From contig PAVS01000012.1 in the NCBI GenBank assembly GCA_002713145.1, positions 1 through 64,000 of the forward strand: DNA of 64,000 nt. Reading direction: 5' to 3'. How positions within the stretch are numbered: the first letter of the stretch is position 1; each line of letters starts with the position of its first letter. This DNA comes from Halobacteriovoraceae bacterium. Lineage in GTDB: Bacteria; Bdellovibrionota; Bacteriovoracia; Bacteriovoracales; Bacteriovoracaceae. The notes beneath the pieces were generated by a model. The model had not been told where the DNA came from, ran no database searches, and saw only the letters and a program-made list of their open reading frames with translations. This document shows, one piece after another, positions 54,185-63,110 of this stretch. The position numbers were made by a program, and so were the translations under genes.

Positions 54185-54457
54185 TTAGGCTCTTTTTGGT
54201 GGCGGGAAAATTGGTTCAACATAAACCTTTTGGTGTTTTACACCTTCCCCTGTGAAACTTATTTTCTTCATACAACTCATGAGTGATGGCTTTGATTGAA
54301 TAATGAAATCCTCTGTTTCGGTTTCGCATTCCTCTACGATTTCAAATTCAATGAGCTCTCCAACGTATTTTGAGTCAAAATGACTGACTGTCTGTAAGCT
54401 AACAAACAGAGACAAAAAGAGACTCAAAACCTGAAAAAATGACTTAAAAAAGCTCAG
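54185..54457 (-). CDS. small secreted hypothetical protein, probably starting at a CTG codon
   Basis: 90 residues if begun at the CTG at 54457, which has AAGGAG exactly six bases before it and gives a basic-hydrophobic signal peptide (SFFKSFFQVLSLFLSLFVS). The only in-frame alternative is a TTG at 54427 without any Shine-Dalgarno. The mature part is acidic and ends in PIFPPPKRA with two Cys. No family recognised. Confidence 0.55.
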   Translation of the reverse strand: MSFFKSFFQVLSLFLSLFVSLQTVSHFDSKYVGELIEFEIVEECETETEDFIIQSKPSLMSCMKKISFTGEGVKHQKVYVEPIFPPPKRA

Positions 54458-54489
54458 CGCTCACTCCTTAAAAAAAATGAAAGAGTCTA

Positions 54490-54624
54490 CTACCTCTGGT
54501 GAACTTGTGGGTTGTAAGCTCTTACATAAGTTTCTTTTTTCTTTTCGTCGTCGCTAGTTTCTTTTTCTGAACTAGCGCAACTAAAAATCAAAACACTTAG
54601 TACTGCCATCATAAGTGTCTTCAT
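54490..54624 (-). CDS. small lipoprotein (44 residues)
   Basis: The ATG at 54624 follows AGGAGGTGC, a near-perfect ribosome site. A lipobox IFSC (Cys14) is followed by a charged tail (SSEKETSDDEKKKE). Tiny lipoproteins of this type often anchor to the envelope or regulate stress responses, but this one is unrecognised. It lies on the same strand just ahead of the CTG-start gene. Confidence 0.6.
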   Translation of the reverse strand: MKTLMMAVLSVLIFSCASSEKETSDDEKKKETYVRAYNPQVHQR

Positions 54625-54856
54625 ACGCACCTCCTGTTAGTAAGCAGAATGCGAAACGGTCAACTAAATAATAGCATGAAAAGTATAAATTTTAGCTTCG
54701 TTTAGATTATATCTATTTTAAAATGGTAAAAATTAAGAAGTATGAGTAGATAAGTACACAAGAGCGAAACAAGAAATTCATAAATAAACTTAGTCAAGAT
54801 TTACCTAACTAGCTCCTTGAGCTTTTCTGTTTTATAATTTTTAAAAGGGAAAGATT

Positions 54857-56068
54857 ATGGAAGAGCAAGTATCTCTTAGAGATACCCTGGCTAATCAAAG
54901 CAAGGTTTTAATTAAAGACCAGCGATATTTTATTATTGGAAAAATAGTCCATACGTTTGGATTTCTCGTTCATCTCTCTTGGATCTTTCTTTTTTATTTC
55001 TTAGAGGCACCTCTGCTTGCCATTTTCAATATCTTCAGTGCTTTATGTTTTTTTGCCACTCTTAAAATGAATCAAAGTGGAAAATACTTTCCGGCTATTC
55101 TTATCGCCGTCATAGAGGTGATTATTCATCAAGTTTTAGCGGTAAAACTGCTAGGAGTTGCAGCTGGGTTTCAATATTATTTAATCACAATTTTAATTGT
55201 CCCCTATCTAACAGAGCCAGCTCACAATGGGGCAAAGATGACTTTAAGCTCATTTGTGATTCTCATTTTTATCACCCTCAATTTTTACTGTGCAAATATT
55301 GCACCTATCTATACGATTAATTCTCAAATACTCGACGCCTTTTATTTATTTAATGTGACTAGTGCTATGGTTCTCATCGCGTTTATTGGTTACTATTTTA
55401 ATAAAGCTGTCACAGAAGCAGAAGATAACTTAGAAAAAGAACAAAAAAAATCTGATGAACTCCTTCATAATATTCTTCCCCACTCTATTTGTGAAAGGAT
55501 GAAAAATGGAAACAAAACCATTGCTGACAAGTGTTCACAAGTCTCTATTTTATTTTTAGATCTCGTCGGGTTTACCAAGTTATCCTCAAATAAAACCGCA
55601 GAGGAACTTGTAGACATCCTAAACGAAATTTTTACTCTCTTTGATAATCTTGCAGAAAAATATCATCTGGAAAAAATAAAAACCATTGGAGACTGCTATA
55701 TGGTAGCCGCCGGCGTTCCTAAGGAGCGTCCTGATGATACTAAAAACATGATCCTTTTCGCCAGTGAGCTTAATAAAACTCTTGATCAGTATAACGCAAG
55801 AACGGGTAATGATTTAAAGATGAGAGTGGGAATCAACACAGGAAATGTCGTGGCTGGAATTATTGGGAAAAAGAAATTCGTGTATGATCTATGGGGTGAC
55901 ACTGTCAATATAGCCTCTCGAATGGAGTCCCATGGGGAAGTGGGAAGAATTCAAGTTTCTCAGAATACGTATGAACTCCTTAAAAATGACTTTGAGTTTG
56001 AGCCGCGAGGGCCTATCGAGATTAAAGGTAAAGGTCAAATGGAGACATATTTCTTAAAAAATGACTAG
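54857..56068 (+). CDS. membrane-bound class III adenylyl cyclase
   Basis: 403 residues. About six hydrophobic helices (25-180), a coiled-coil signalling helix (about 185-210), and a C-terminal catalytic domain. Metal ligands D235 (FLDLVGF) and D279 (IGDCYM), adenine-selecting K275 and D344 (YDLWGD), and transition-state N351 and R355 are all present, so ATP is the expected substrate. It makes cAMP as a homodimer. An AAAAGGGA site and TATAAT lie upstream. It is the only obvious cyclic-nucleotide enzyme in the window. Confidence 0.9.
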   Translation: MEEQVSLRDTLANQSKVLIKDQRYFIIGKIVHTFGFLVHLSWIFLFYFLEAPLLAIFNIFSALCFFATLKMNQSGKYFPAILIAVIEVIIHQVLAVKLLGVAAGFQYYLITILIVPYLTEPAHNGAKMTLSSFVILIFITLNFYCANIAPIYTINSQILDAFYLFNVTSAMVLIAFIGYYFNKAVTEAEDNLEKEQKKSDELLHNILPHSICERMKNGNKTIADKCSQVSILFLDLVGFTKLSSNKTAEELVDILNEIFTLFDNLAEKYHLEKIKTIGDCYMVAAGVPKERPDDTKNMILFASELNKTLDQYNARTGNDLKMRVGINTGNVVAGIIGKKKFVYDLWGDTVNIASRMESHGEVGRIQVSQNTYELLKNDFEFEPRGPIEIKGKGQMETYFLKND

Positions 56069-56107
56069 ATTTTAGACAGAGATTGATTTTCTACAAATAT
56101 TCTTTAT

Positions 56108-57091
56108 ATGACTCGTATATCCAACTATAATCTCATCATGAAAATTTTCACTCATGCAGTTAGGTATTTCGGCTTCCCTGTTTTACTGATCTTAGTTAGT
56201 GTCAGCTCATTTTTATTGATTCAACAAGGGTATAACAAAGGTCTTATCCTCACCCTTTTAAGCTTGGCTACATTTGTCACTCTCTGGTGGTTAGAACATC
56301 TTATTCCCTACCAAGAAAAATGGAATGGCAATAAAAAGACGATAAAAGACGATTTAGTTCATACTTTTTTTGGAACTGGTTTTGGTGCTCACTTAGGAAA
56401 TACGTTAAATCAATTTCTTATCCTCATCCTAGCAGGGCAGATACAAGATAGCTCAAATCCCCTGGATATCTGGCCTCACTCTTGGCCCTTGTGGTTACAA
56501 GCAGTGGTTGTTCTTCTTGTGGCTGATTTAGGGAGATATATCCAACATCGGCTTCACCATCACTATACATGGTTGTGGAAGTTCCATGAGCTTCATCATA
56601 ATTCACGAGAGCTCAATGTTTTTAAAACGTCGCGAAGTCATCTTATGGAAAGAGTCCTTCAGCAGATATGCATGTATGGCCCCTTGTTAATTTTGGGTGC
56701 CCCTCCTGAAGCTCTTCTTTTATTTGTCATCCCTAATAGTTTTTTAGGGCTGTTTGCTCATAGCAATGTGGACTTTAGATTGGGTAAGCTTGAGTACTTC
56801 TTTATGGGCCCTCATAGCCATAGATTACACCATAGTATTGATATGGAAGAAGGAAACTCTAACTTTGGAAGTGCGACTGTTATCTGGGACCATGTGTTTG
56901 GAACATTTGTGACTCGAAAGAACCATTCTCTGATTGAAGTTGGTGTTCAAGGTAAATCGGGGAACGATTCCTTTTTCTATGAAATTATTTGGCCATTTAT
57001 GGATCTCTTTAACGGTCTTAAAAGTTATATAGAACCAAAAATTCCGCAGCCAATAAAACTTAAAAAAAATCAAAAAAATCCTAAGAATTAA
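56108..57091 (+). CDS. fatty-acid-hydroxylase / sterol-desaturase family membrane enzyme
   Basis: 327 residues with several hydrophobic helices. The di-iron histidine boxes are present: HRLHHH, HELHHN, and HSHRLHH near residue 237. Such enzymes hydroxylate or desaturate lipids using O2. No clear Shine-Dalgarno precedes the ATG; an internal ATG at 56138 is an alternative. It overlaps the convergent ABC-F gene by 11 bp. Confidence 0.87.
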   Translation: MTRISNYNLIMKIFTHAVRYFGFPVLLILVSVSSFLLIQQGYNKGLILTLLSLATFVTLWWLEHLIPYQEKWNGNKKTIKDDLVHTFFGTGFGAHLGNTLNQFLILILAGQIQDSSNPLDIWPHSWPLWLQAVVVLLVADLGRYIQHRLHHHYTWLWKFHELHHNSRELNVFKTSRSHLMERVLQQICMYGPLLILGAPPEALLLFVIPNSFLGLFAHSNVDFRLGKLEYFFMGPHSHRLHHSIDMEEGNSNFGSATVIWDHVFGTFVTRKNHSLIEVGVQGKSGNDSFFYEIIWPFMDLFNGLKSYIEPKIPQPIKLKKNQKNPKN

Positions 57092-58916
57092 GCTCTCCGA
57101 GTTTTTCTTCAAAAGATTGCTCACTCTGATCGTGCTTTTCTTGGATCTCGGCCAAAACTTCGAAGTCTCTTTCTATAGCATTTTCGAGATCAGAAACCTC
57201 AATCGAGAGTTGAGAGATTAATTCACCATCTGAATTTTGTGAAGCATTTACTAAGTCGAGATTCTTTTGGTTCAGTTGCTTTTCATTCTTAGTAATTCTT
57301 TTTTCTAAGCTTTCAATTTGTTTTTTGAGAGGGTTGAGTGTTGAGCTTCTTTCTTTAATAATTTCGCTGCGAAGTTTTTGAAGCTCTTTTTTAGATATTT
57401 TAGGTTTTGCTATTTTTTGATTTGAGTTTAGTTCTTCTTCCCAACCCATTTTTGCTAAAAAATCATCATAATCTCCTAAGAACAACTCCGCCCCATCATG
57501 ATGAAAAATAATCAATTTGCTCGCCAATCTTCGTAAGAGCATTTCTGAGTGGGTGACAATAATGGTCGCTCCGGCAAACTGAGTTATGGCATCGGCCAAA
57601 GACTCTATGGATTGCATATCCAAGTGATTGGTTGGCTCATCTAAAAATAATAAATTCGATGGCTTGGCCATAATTTTTGCGAGCATGACTCTTGATCTCT
57701 CCCCTCCAGAGAGCACTGAGATTTTCTTATCGGCTAAATCTCCTGAGAACATCATGGTTCCACATATTTGGCGAATCTTTGCATGAGGAAGCTCTGGAGC
57801 GACCTCCGTCACTTCTTCTACAATAGAGTTCTGAGGATGCAAACGCTCTATATTAGTCTGTCCAAAATGTGCATAAGAGCAGCTCGGATGAAATCGTGTC
57901 TCCCCTTTCAAAGGCTTTAACTCTCCAGCAAGACAATTAAGTAGCGTCGATTTTCCTTTTCCATTTTTACCAATAATTCCCAGACATTCTCCCTTTTCTA
58001 GGTGAAATGAAATATCTGAAAAGAGTTGTAGATTCTCAGTATAACCGAAACTTAGATTCTCTACTTGAAGAATATTTTTTGAAGGAATTTCTTTATAATT
58101 AAAGTTAAACTCTAGGTCAGCTTCACTCGCAAGCTCATCCATTTCCCCCATTTTCTCTAATTGTTTTAATTTTGATTGAGCTTGACTCGCCTTGGAGGCT
58201 TTTGCTCTAAACCTTTCAACAAAACGCTCCATCTCTTTTCGTTTTTTATCAAAATTTGCTCTTGTTTTTTCATAAAGCTCATCTTCTTCTAAAAGTTGAG
58301 AATAAAACTTTCTTGTATCCCCTTTCACCATTTTTAATTGTTTGCGACTTAGCCCCATTGTGTGAGTGGTGACTTCGTCCATAAACTCTCTATCGTGGGT
58401 GATAATGATGACTTCACCCTCAAACTGGATAAGAAAATTTCTAAGCCACCGCATAGAGACAATATCTAAATAGTTGGTTGGTTCATCTAGAAGTAAAAGA
58501 TTAGGTTCTGTGGCCAGCACTTTAGCTAAGTTAATCCTAATTTGATAACCACCAGAGAAGCTATGAGGGTCTTTATTAAGTTCTGCTTGGGTAAAACCTA
58601 GTCCTGATAAAATCTTATCAACTTTATAAGTCTCATATTTGGCTTCACCTGTGAGCACCTGATAACACTCTTCGGCCACTGATGGTTTTGAAAATTCTAT
58701 ATGTTGTTTAAGTGTTCCAATCCTATAGTTTTTAGGAAGTGAAATCTCTCCACTATCGAGAGACTCTTCTCCAAGAATCAATTTAAAGAGGGTCGATTTC
58801 CCTGATCCATTTCTCCCCACCAAGCCTACTCTTGCCCCAGCAGGTAGATTAAAAGACAAATTCTCAAACAAAACTTGTCCCGCAAATGATTTTGAAATAT
58901 TATTGACTTGAATCAT
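57081..58916 (-). CDS. ABC-F ATPase
   Basis: 611 residues with two nucleotide-binding domains: Walker A GRNGSGKST and GKNGKGKST, signatures SGGYQIRI and SGGERSRV, Walker B LLLLDEPTNYLD and LLFLDEPTNHLD. The linker has KAKASKASQAQSKLKQLEK, and a C-terminal coiled coil (about 520-600) as in Uup. Soluble; acts on ribosomes rather than in transport. TAGATT ends six bases before the ATG with no Shine-Dalgarno, so it may be leaderless. Confidence 0.92.
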   Translation of the reverse strand: MIQVNNISKSFAGQVLFENLSFNLPAGARVGLVGRNGSGKSTLFKLILGEESLDSGEISLPKNYRIGTLKQHIEFSKPSVAEECYQVLTGEAKYETYKVDKILSGLGFTQAELNKDPHSFSGGYQIRINLAKVLATEPNLLLLDEPTNYLDIVSMRWLRNFLIQFEGEVIIITHDREFMDEVTTHTMGLSRKQLKMVKGDTRKFYSQLLEEDELYEKTRANFDKKRKEMERFVERFRAKASKASQAQSKLKQLEKMGEMDELASEADLEFNFNYKEIPSKNILQVENLSFGYTENLQLFSDISFHLEKGECLGIIGKNGKGKSTLLNCLAGELKPLKGETRFHPSCSYAHFGQTNIERLHPQNSIVEEVTEVAPELPHAKIRQICGTMMFSGDLADKKISVLSGGERSRVMLAKIMAKPSNLLFLDEPTNHLDMQSIESLADAITQFAGATIIVTHSEMLLRRLASKLIIFHHDGAELFLGDYDDFLAKMGWEEELNSNQKIAKPKISKKELQKLRSEIIKERSSTLNPLKKQIESLEKRITKNEKQLNQKNLDLVNASQNSDGELISQLSIEVSDLENAIERDFEVLAEIQEKHDQSEQSFEEKLGELNS

Positions 58917-59037
58917 AATGCAAATCTAGCATATTAACTCTAAACTTAAAAAAAATTACACACCTTTTCACACACTTAACATGCCAAGTTAACTCAATAT
59001 GATTACTCTTTCTAAGAGAAAGATAAAGGAGCCCCTC

Positions 59038-60336
59038 GTGTTTAGAGATCTTTTCCTAGCCATGACCTTTTTATTTATTGTAATGCTCTCAGGCCCTAGT
59101 GTGAGCGCTTCTTCTCCAACAAATCAATGTTATTCCATCCCAGTTGCCACACCTTTTAAAAAGCTGAACCCTATTCAGAATGAGACTTGGTGTTATAGAG
59201 AACACTCCGAATCCACCACTCATATTTATCGTCATACCAGAAACCAAGAAAGCAGAGCAGCCTTTGTCATTGAAAAAAATCAAAATAAAATAAGCTTGAT
59301 CCACCTATATGAGCGAGAGAGTGAAAACAAAATTGCCATGCAAGAAGCAAGTAGCTTTGATGAGCTCGTCCCCCCCTACCCCGTTCCAGTTGATTTGAAA
59401 AATATAAAAACTTCTAAGATCATAAAGTTATCCAAGCATTTTCCCCCCTCAAAAATACAGCAAGATGATTTTGATACTATTGCTACAAAAAATAGGGACA
59501 AAGTGCACGGTTTTGAAGTTGAAATACCTAAAAGTGAAAAAGCCAGTGTGAGTGCAGACAAAATGCCGCAGGATGGTTATTGGTGGCCTGAGCGAGGTAT
59601 GTCTATCTTAGATCCACTGAGAATTTATGACAGATACGTCAAGGGAGTGACTGGGGAAGACCCTAAAAGTAGAGAATGGGAAAAAGCACATCACTCAGAT
59701 GGAAGTTTAGGTTGGACGGGACATTGTAATGGCTGGGTCGTGGCCTCTATCCTCTATCGTTTTAATGAAAAGACCTACTATGATAAGAAGACGAATACCT
59801 ATATTAAGCCCCATCATATTGATGGTATGAGAGCGGAAACAAGCTATTGCGCCAATTATGCTTTTTATGGAAGACGCTATTATGAAGGCGTTGGTGAATT
59901 AAAAGATATTAATCCTGTCTTATTTCATAAAACGCTGCAGTATTATATCAAACACTTAAATTCTCCTGTGGCTTTTGATGAGTTTAATAATGAAATTGTG
60001 AATAATCTTATTATCTCAGGTTATGAATTTGAGGTAGAGCAAAAGGATGCTCGTAAATTTCAAGTCACGGCCAAACTCAGAGCTCATACTTATAGTGAAT
60101 ACTTTGTCCATAAAGCGAGAGTGGCTAAATCATCAATTTACCAATACAAATATAATCTCTTTACCGATGAAGAGGGCAAAATTATTGATGGTCATTGGAA
60201 AATAGGTAAAAATCCAGATTTTTTATGGGTCCCGCTTTCTCAAGAGAAATGCCCCGGCGAGAATCAAAACATGCATCATGATTGGGTCGATCATATAATA
60301 GAGAATCTAGAACCTGTAAGTCACAAATCACTATAA
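59038..60336 (+). CDS. secreted papain-fold (transglutaminase-elicitor-like) protein
   Basis: 432 residues from a GTG at 59038, which follows AAAGGAG by six bases; an ATG at 58999 lacks any ribosome site. Signal peptide about 1-24 (ending VSAS). The likely catalytic Cys230 lies in GHCNGWVVAS, as in TGase_elicitor-like/papain-fold enzymes, and a His is present later (MHHDWVDH). Probably cross-links or cleaves proteins outside the cell. The stop overlaps the convergent zincin-like gene by 6 bp. Confidence 0.68.
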   Translation: MFRDLFLAMTFLFIVMLSGPSVSASSPTNQCYSIPVATPFKKLNPIQNETWCYREHSESTTHIYRHTRNQESRAAFVIEKNQNKISLIHLYERESENKIAMQEASSFDELVPPYPVPVDLKNIKTSKIIKLSKHFPPSKIQQDDFDTIATKNRDKVHGFEVEIPKSEKASVSADKMPQDGYWWPERGMSILDPLRIYDRYVKGVTGEDPKSREWEKAHHSDGSLGWTGHCNGWVVASILYRFNEKTYYDKKTNTYIKPHHIDGMRAETSYCANYAFYGRRYYEGVGELKDINPVLFHKTLQYYIKHLNSPVAFDEFNNEIVNNLIISGYEFEVEQKDARKFQVTAKLRAHTYSEYFVHKARVAKSSIYQYKYNLFTDEEGKIIDGHWKIGKNPDFLWVPLSQEKCPGENQNMHHDWVDHIIENLEPVSHKSL

Positions 60337-61410
60337 AAAATTATCAGTCAAAATGATGATTTTCTCATTGTCCGGGACTTGCCGATTATAGAGTTCAAAG
60401 AGCATATCTGCTTGACCATTTTTCAAGATTTTTCTAATCAAGAGATTTCCTTCCTTCTGATCAATCACATTAAATAGATAAGCCCCCGTCATATAATGTT
60501 TACCACCATTTTCATCGAAATAAGCTTTAAATTTCTCTTCATTATTTTCTTGTATCAGATCTCGAGAGTCATTAATTAAAGTTCTGATGACTTTTTTCAT
60601 TTTTTGTTTGTCTGAAATTCCATCAAAATCAAACTCTCCCCCTCCTCCTGTGAAATAACTATTCGTTTTGAGGTTAAGTTCCTGCAAAACTTGGTGGGAA
60701 ATATATGTAGCAATTCCTTCGAAGAATATTTCTTGTTTGAGAAAATTTAATTTATCAAAAGCTCTACTTTCATTTTCAGCTAAAGATGGCCAAGCAACAT
60801 TTTTTTGAAGCGCGATATGGACAGCGTTATGAACAATCATACCTAAAGCAGACGCTGGGTTATCCTTCCACTCTAATGAAGAAGGATTTACTATAAAAAC
60901 CGAGTCTTTTTCATACAGAACTCTCTCTTTAATAAAATTCACATAGAGTACTTTGAATATAAAACTGGTATCTACTGGAAGATACTTACATATCTGACTG
61001 ATTATTTTCTTTTCATTTTTTCTATACAATTTTTCTATATGAGTTTTAAACTGAATAGCTTTTTCATTCGCTTTCAATTCAACTTGATAGTTTCTTAGTC
61101 TTTTGAGTGTTACATCTTTAAGATCCACTCCGAAGTATTTAATATAATCTGGATCTGTAAATGGATACAATTGAAAAGTGTCGGAGATTTCATTGATAGC
61201 TCGCACCGGGTCTCCCATCATTTGATCCATGATTCTAGAGTCAAACTCGATTTTTGAATTTAAACAGAAATTATCACTTTCTCCATTTATTTTCTCATCT
61301 TGATCTAACCAAAGTGTAAGCATCAACGTAGTGAGGAGAATAATAAAGACTATAAAGACATTCTTTTTTTTCAATTTTCTCTTCATTCCTTTGCCTGATT
61401 TTTTATTCAT
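60331..61410 (-). CDS. membrane-anchored zincin-like protein with a changed catalytic residue
   Basis: 359 residues from the ATG at 61410 (start uncertain; another at 61386). A basic N-terminus and TM helix (about 17-36) anchor a periplasmic domain. The usual HExxH is replaced by HNAVH in MIVHNAVHIAL, with the Glu changed to Asn, but a downstream FFEGIATYIS supplies a glutamate as in gluzincins. It may therefore bind metal without cleaving peptides. Its start overlaps the YiiX-like gene by 8 bp. Confidence 0.62.
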   Translation of the reverse strand: MNKKSGKGMKRKLKKKNVFIVFIILLTTLMLTLWLDQDEKINGESDNFCLNSKIEFDSRIMDQMMGDPVRAINEISDTFQLYPFTDPDYIKYFGVDLKDVTLKRLRNYQVELKANEKAIQFKTHIEKLYRKNEKKIISQICKYLPVDTSFIFKVLYVNFIKERVLYEKDSVFIVNPSSLEWKDNPASALGMIVHNAVHIALQKNVAWPSLAENESRAFDKLNFLKQEIFFEGIATYISHQVLQELNLKTNSYFTGGGGEFDFDGISDKQKMKKVIRTLINDSRDLIQENNEEKFKAYFDENGGKHYMTGAYLFNVIDQKEGNLLIRKILKNGQADMLFELYNRQVPDNEKIIILTDNFL

Positions 61411-62872
61411 TCCAAGTGATATCAAGCGAAGGAATGTATTCATGATCAGAGTAGATTAAATCCTCTAATACTTCATCACAATTATTACGATGGGAATGAG
61501 TGCAGTCCTTTACAACTCTTTTATACTTATCATCCACTTTTCTAAACTCCATATCGTGAGCCAAGTCATCTAGCCCTTTGTATTGAAAGTCTGACTTAGA
61601 CTTTTGAGCAGCATAATAGACCAGGTCCAGTGGTGAATGATCATAAAGTGCCAATGAAGCCACATTATCAGGAGAAATAGTCACTCGACCTAAGTAGGGC
61701 TCAGTAGGCCAATAAACTTCTTCAAAAGATTGATAAATAAGTTCCGAACAAACTAAGGTATCCGTAGTTTCTACATCGAAGTTAAAGTCATATATTTTCC
61801 CCATTTGCGCGAGAAGAATGTCATAAATCCGATAGATACTATAGTACTCAAAAGATAATTGATTGATTCTAAAAATAGCCACTTCATCTACATTCATAAA
61901 GTCCTTAAGTGACTTCAAATGGGTACCCGTGCGGTCCACTTCCATGATATTTTTCCCGGCTTCAATTTGATGTTGATAAGGAATAATAGCTGGGTGGCTC
62001 CACATTCCAAGCGCGATTAACTGCTCTTTTGTCCCCACCCAAATGGCATTATGACCGAAATGACCAGGAATAAATTTATCCGTTAGCGCAAAATATGTTT
62101 TCTCTGAGATAATATCTAGAGGTTGAAGTTGATGCTCTAACTCTTGGTAGACTTTATCATTCTGCCACAAATAGCCCTTTCTCCACCTTACTCTTCCTAC
62201 TGTATTTCCAAAGTCTCTGGAAAGGCGATAGGTAAGATCTTGCTGTTGATCAACTCTCTTATCAGCGATATTTTTTTTCTGATAAATATCTCTTAAATTC
62301 ATTAGTGACTTTTTATCTCCGAGAAACTCCATGAGAGATTCATATTCATCATCAATTTGTTTAACTTCACTAAGAAGAATTTGAATTTTATCTATATTCA
62401 AAAGACTCATTATTTCATGATGAACCTGAAACCTCGTCAGTCCAAAAGTTAAATCTTCATCATTAACATACCGTCTGAATTCATCATTTTGATAATAAGG
62501 ATAATAGATCTTATAAAAAACAAAGAGTTGTTCTAAGAAGACTTTATTTTTTAAATCTTTTAATTTTGAAGCCGCGGCAATACTTTCCAACCTTCTAGTT
62601 ATACCAATGAAATGCGAGGCGATTTCGTGAAAGGTCGTGAGTTGTTTTCCATGCAACACAGAGTTGTCGTTCAAGTTTTGAATAAGGGCTGGATGAAAGT
62701 CTGAAACATAATCAATCAACTGCCTCGATATCTTCATAATATCTTCTAGAGAGTAATCATCAAAAAAAGATAGGCTCTGAGAAATTTTTTGATGTTTGTG
62801 AAAGAGTGAGACTTCATTTGAAAAAGAATTAACAGTCATCAAGCATAAGACTGTGACTAAGAATGATTTCAT
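61403..62872 (-). CDS. secreted YiiX-like NlpC/P60-fold amidohydrolase with a long N-terminal part
   Basis: 489 residues from the ATG at 62872 (GAGGAG upstream), giving a signal peptide of about 18 residues ending NSFS; upstream in-frame starts lack it. The permuted papain-like domain is at the C-terminus: LDIISEKTYF, HFGHNAIWVG with the catalytic His, and TLVCSELIYQSF with the catalytic Cys. About 250 helical residues precede it, unlike plain YiiX (about 200). Probably hydrolyses peptidoglycan or lipid amides. Coupled to the zincin-like gene. Confidence 0.75.
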   Translation of the reverse strand: MKSFLVTVLCLMTVNSFSNEVSLFHKHQKISQSLSFFDDYSLEDIMKISRQLIDYVSDFHPALIQNLNDNSVLHGKQLTTFHEIASHFIGITRRLESIAAASKLKDLKNKVFLEQLFVFYKIYYPYYQNDEFRRYVNDEDLTFGLTRFQVHHEIMSLLNIDKIQILLSEVKQIDDEYESLMEFLGDKKSLMNLRDIYQKKNIADKRVDQQQDLTYRLSRDFGNTVGRVRWRKGYLWQNDKVYQELEHQLQPLDIISEKTYFALTDKFIPGHFGHNAIWVGTKEQLIALGMWSHPAIIPYQHQIEAGKNIMEVDRTGTHLKSLKDFMNVDEVAIFRINQLSFEYYSIYRIYDILLAQMGKIYDFNFDVETTDTLVCSELIYQSFEEVYWPTEPYLGRVTISPDNVASLALYDHSPLDLVYYAAQKSKSDFQYKGLDDLAHDMEFRKVDDKYKRVVKDCTHSHRNNCDEVLEDLIYSDHEYIPSLDITWNE

Positions 62873-63110
62873 AAAACCATACTCCTCGTTTATTAAAAAC
62901 ATCTTGTTTATTAAGTGTTTCATGACCAATTTCATTAGGCCAGTTGGCACAGTTTTAAACGAGGTTATGTTAGAATTTTTTAGTCTTTATTGGAGCGACG
63001 AACTCGGGTTTTACCTGAATCCATCACTCATCTATTTATTTTTGCCTAAAAAGTGATGTATCTGAGCTCTGAGTGGATCTCAGCAGCCATTTGTGATCTC
63101 AATCATATTA

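Noticed and set aside
62940..63056. TTGGCACAG and a 67-codon plus-strand frame near the YiiX-like gene
   Set aside because: The -12 TTGC is missing, and the frame overlaps the opposite coding start without a ribosome site.
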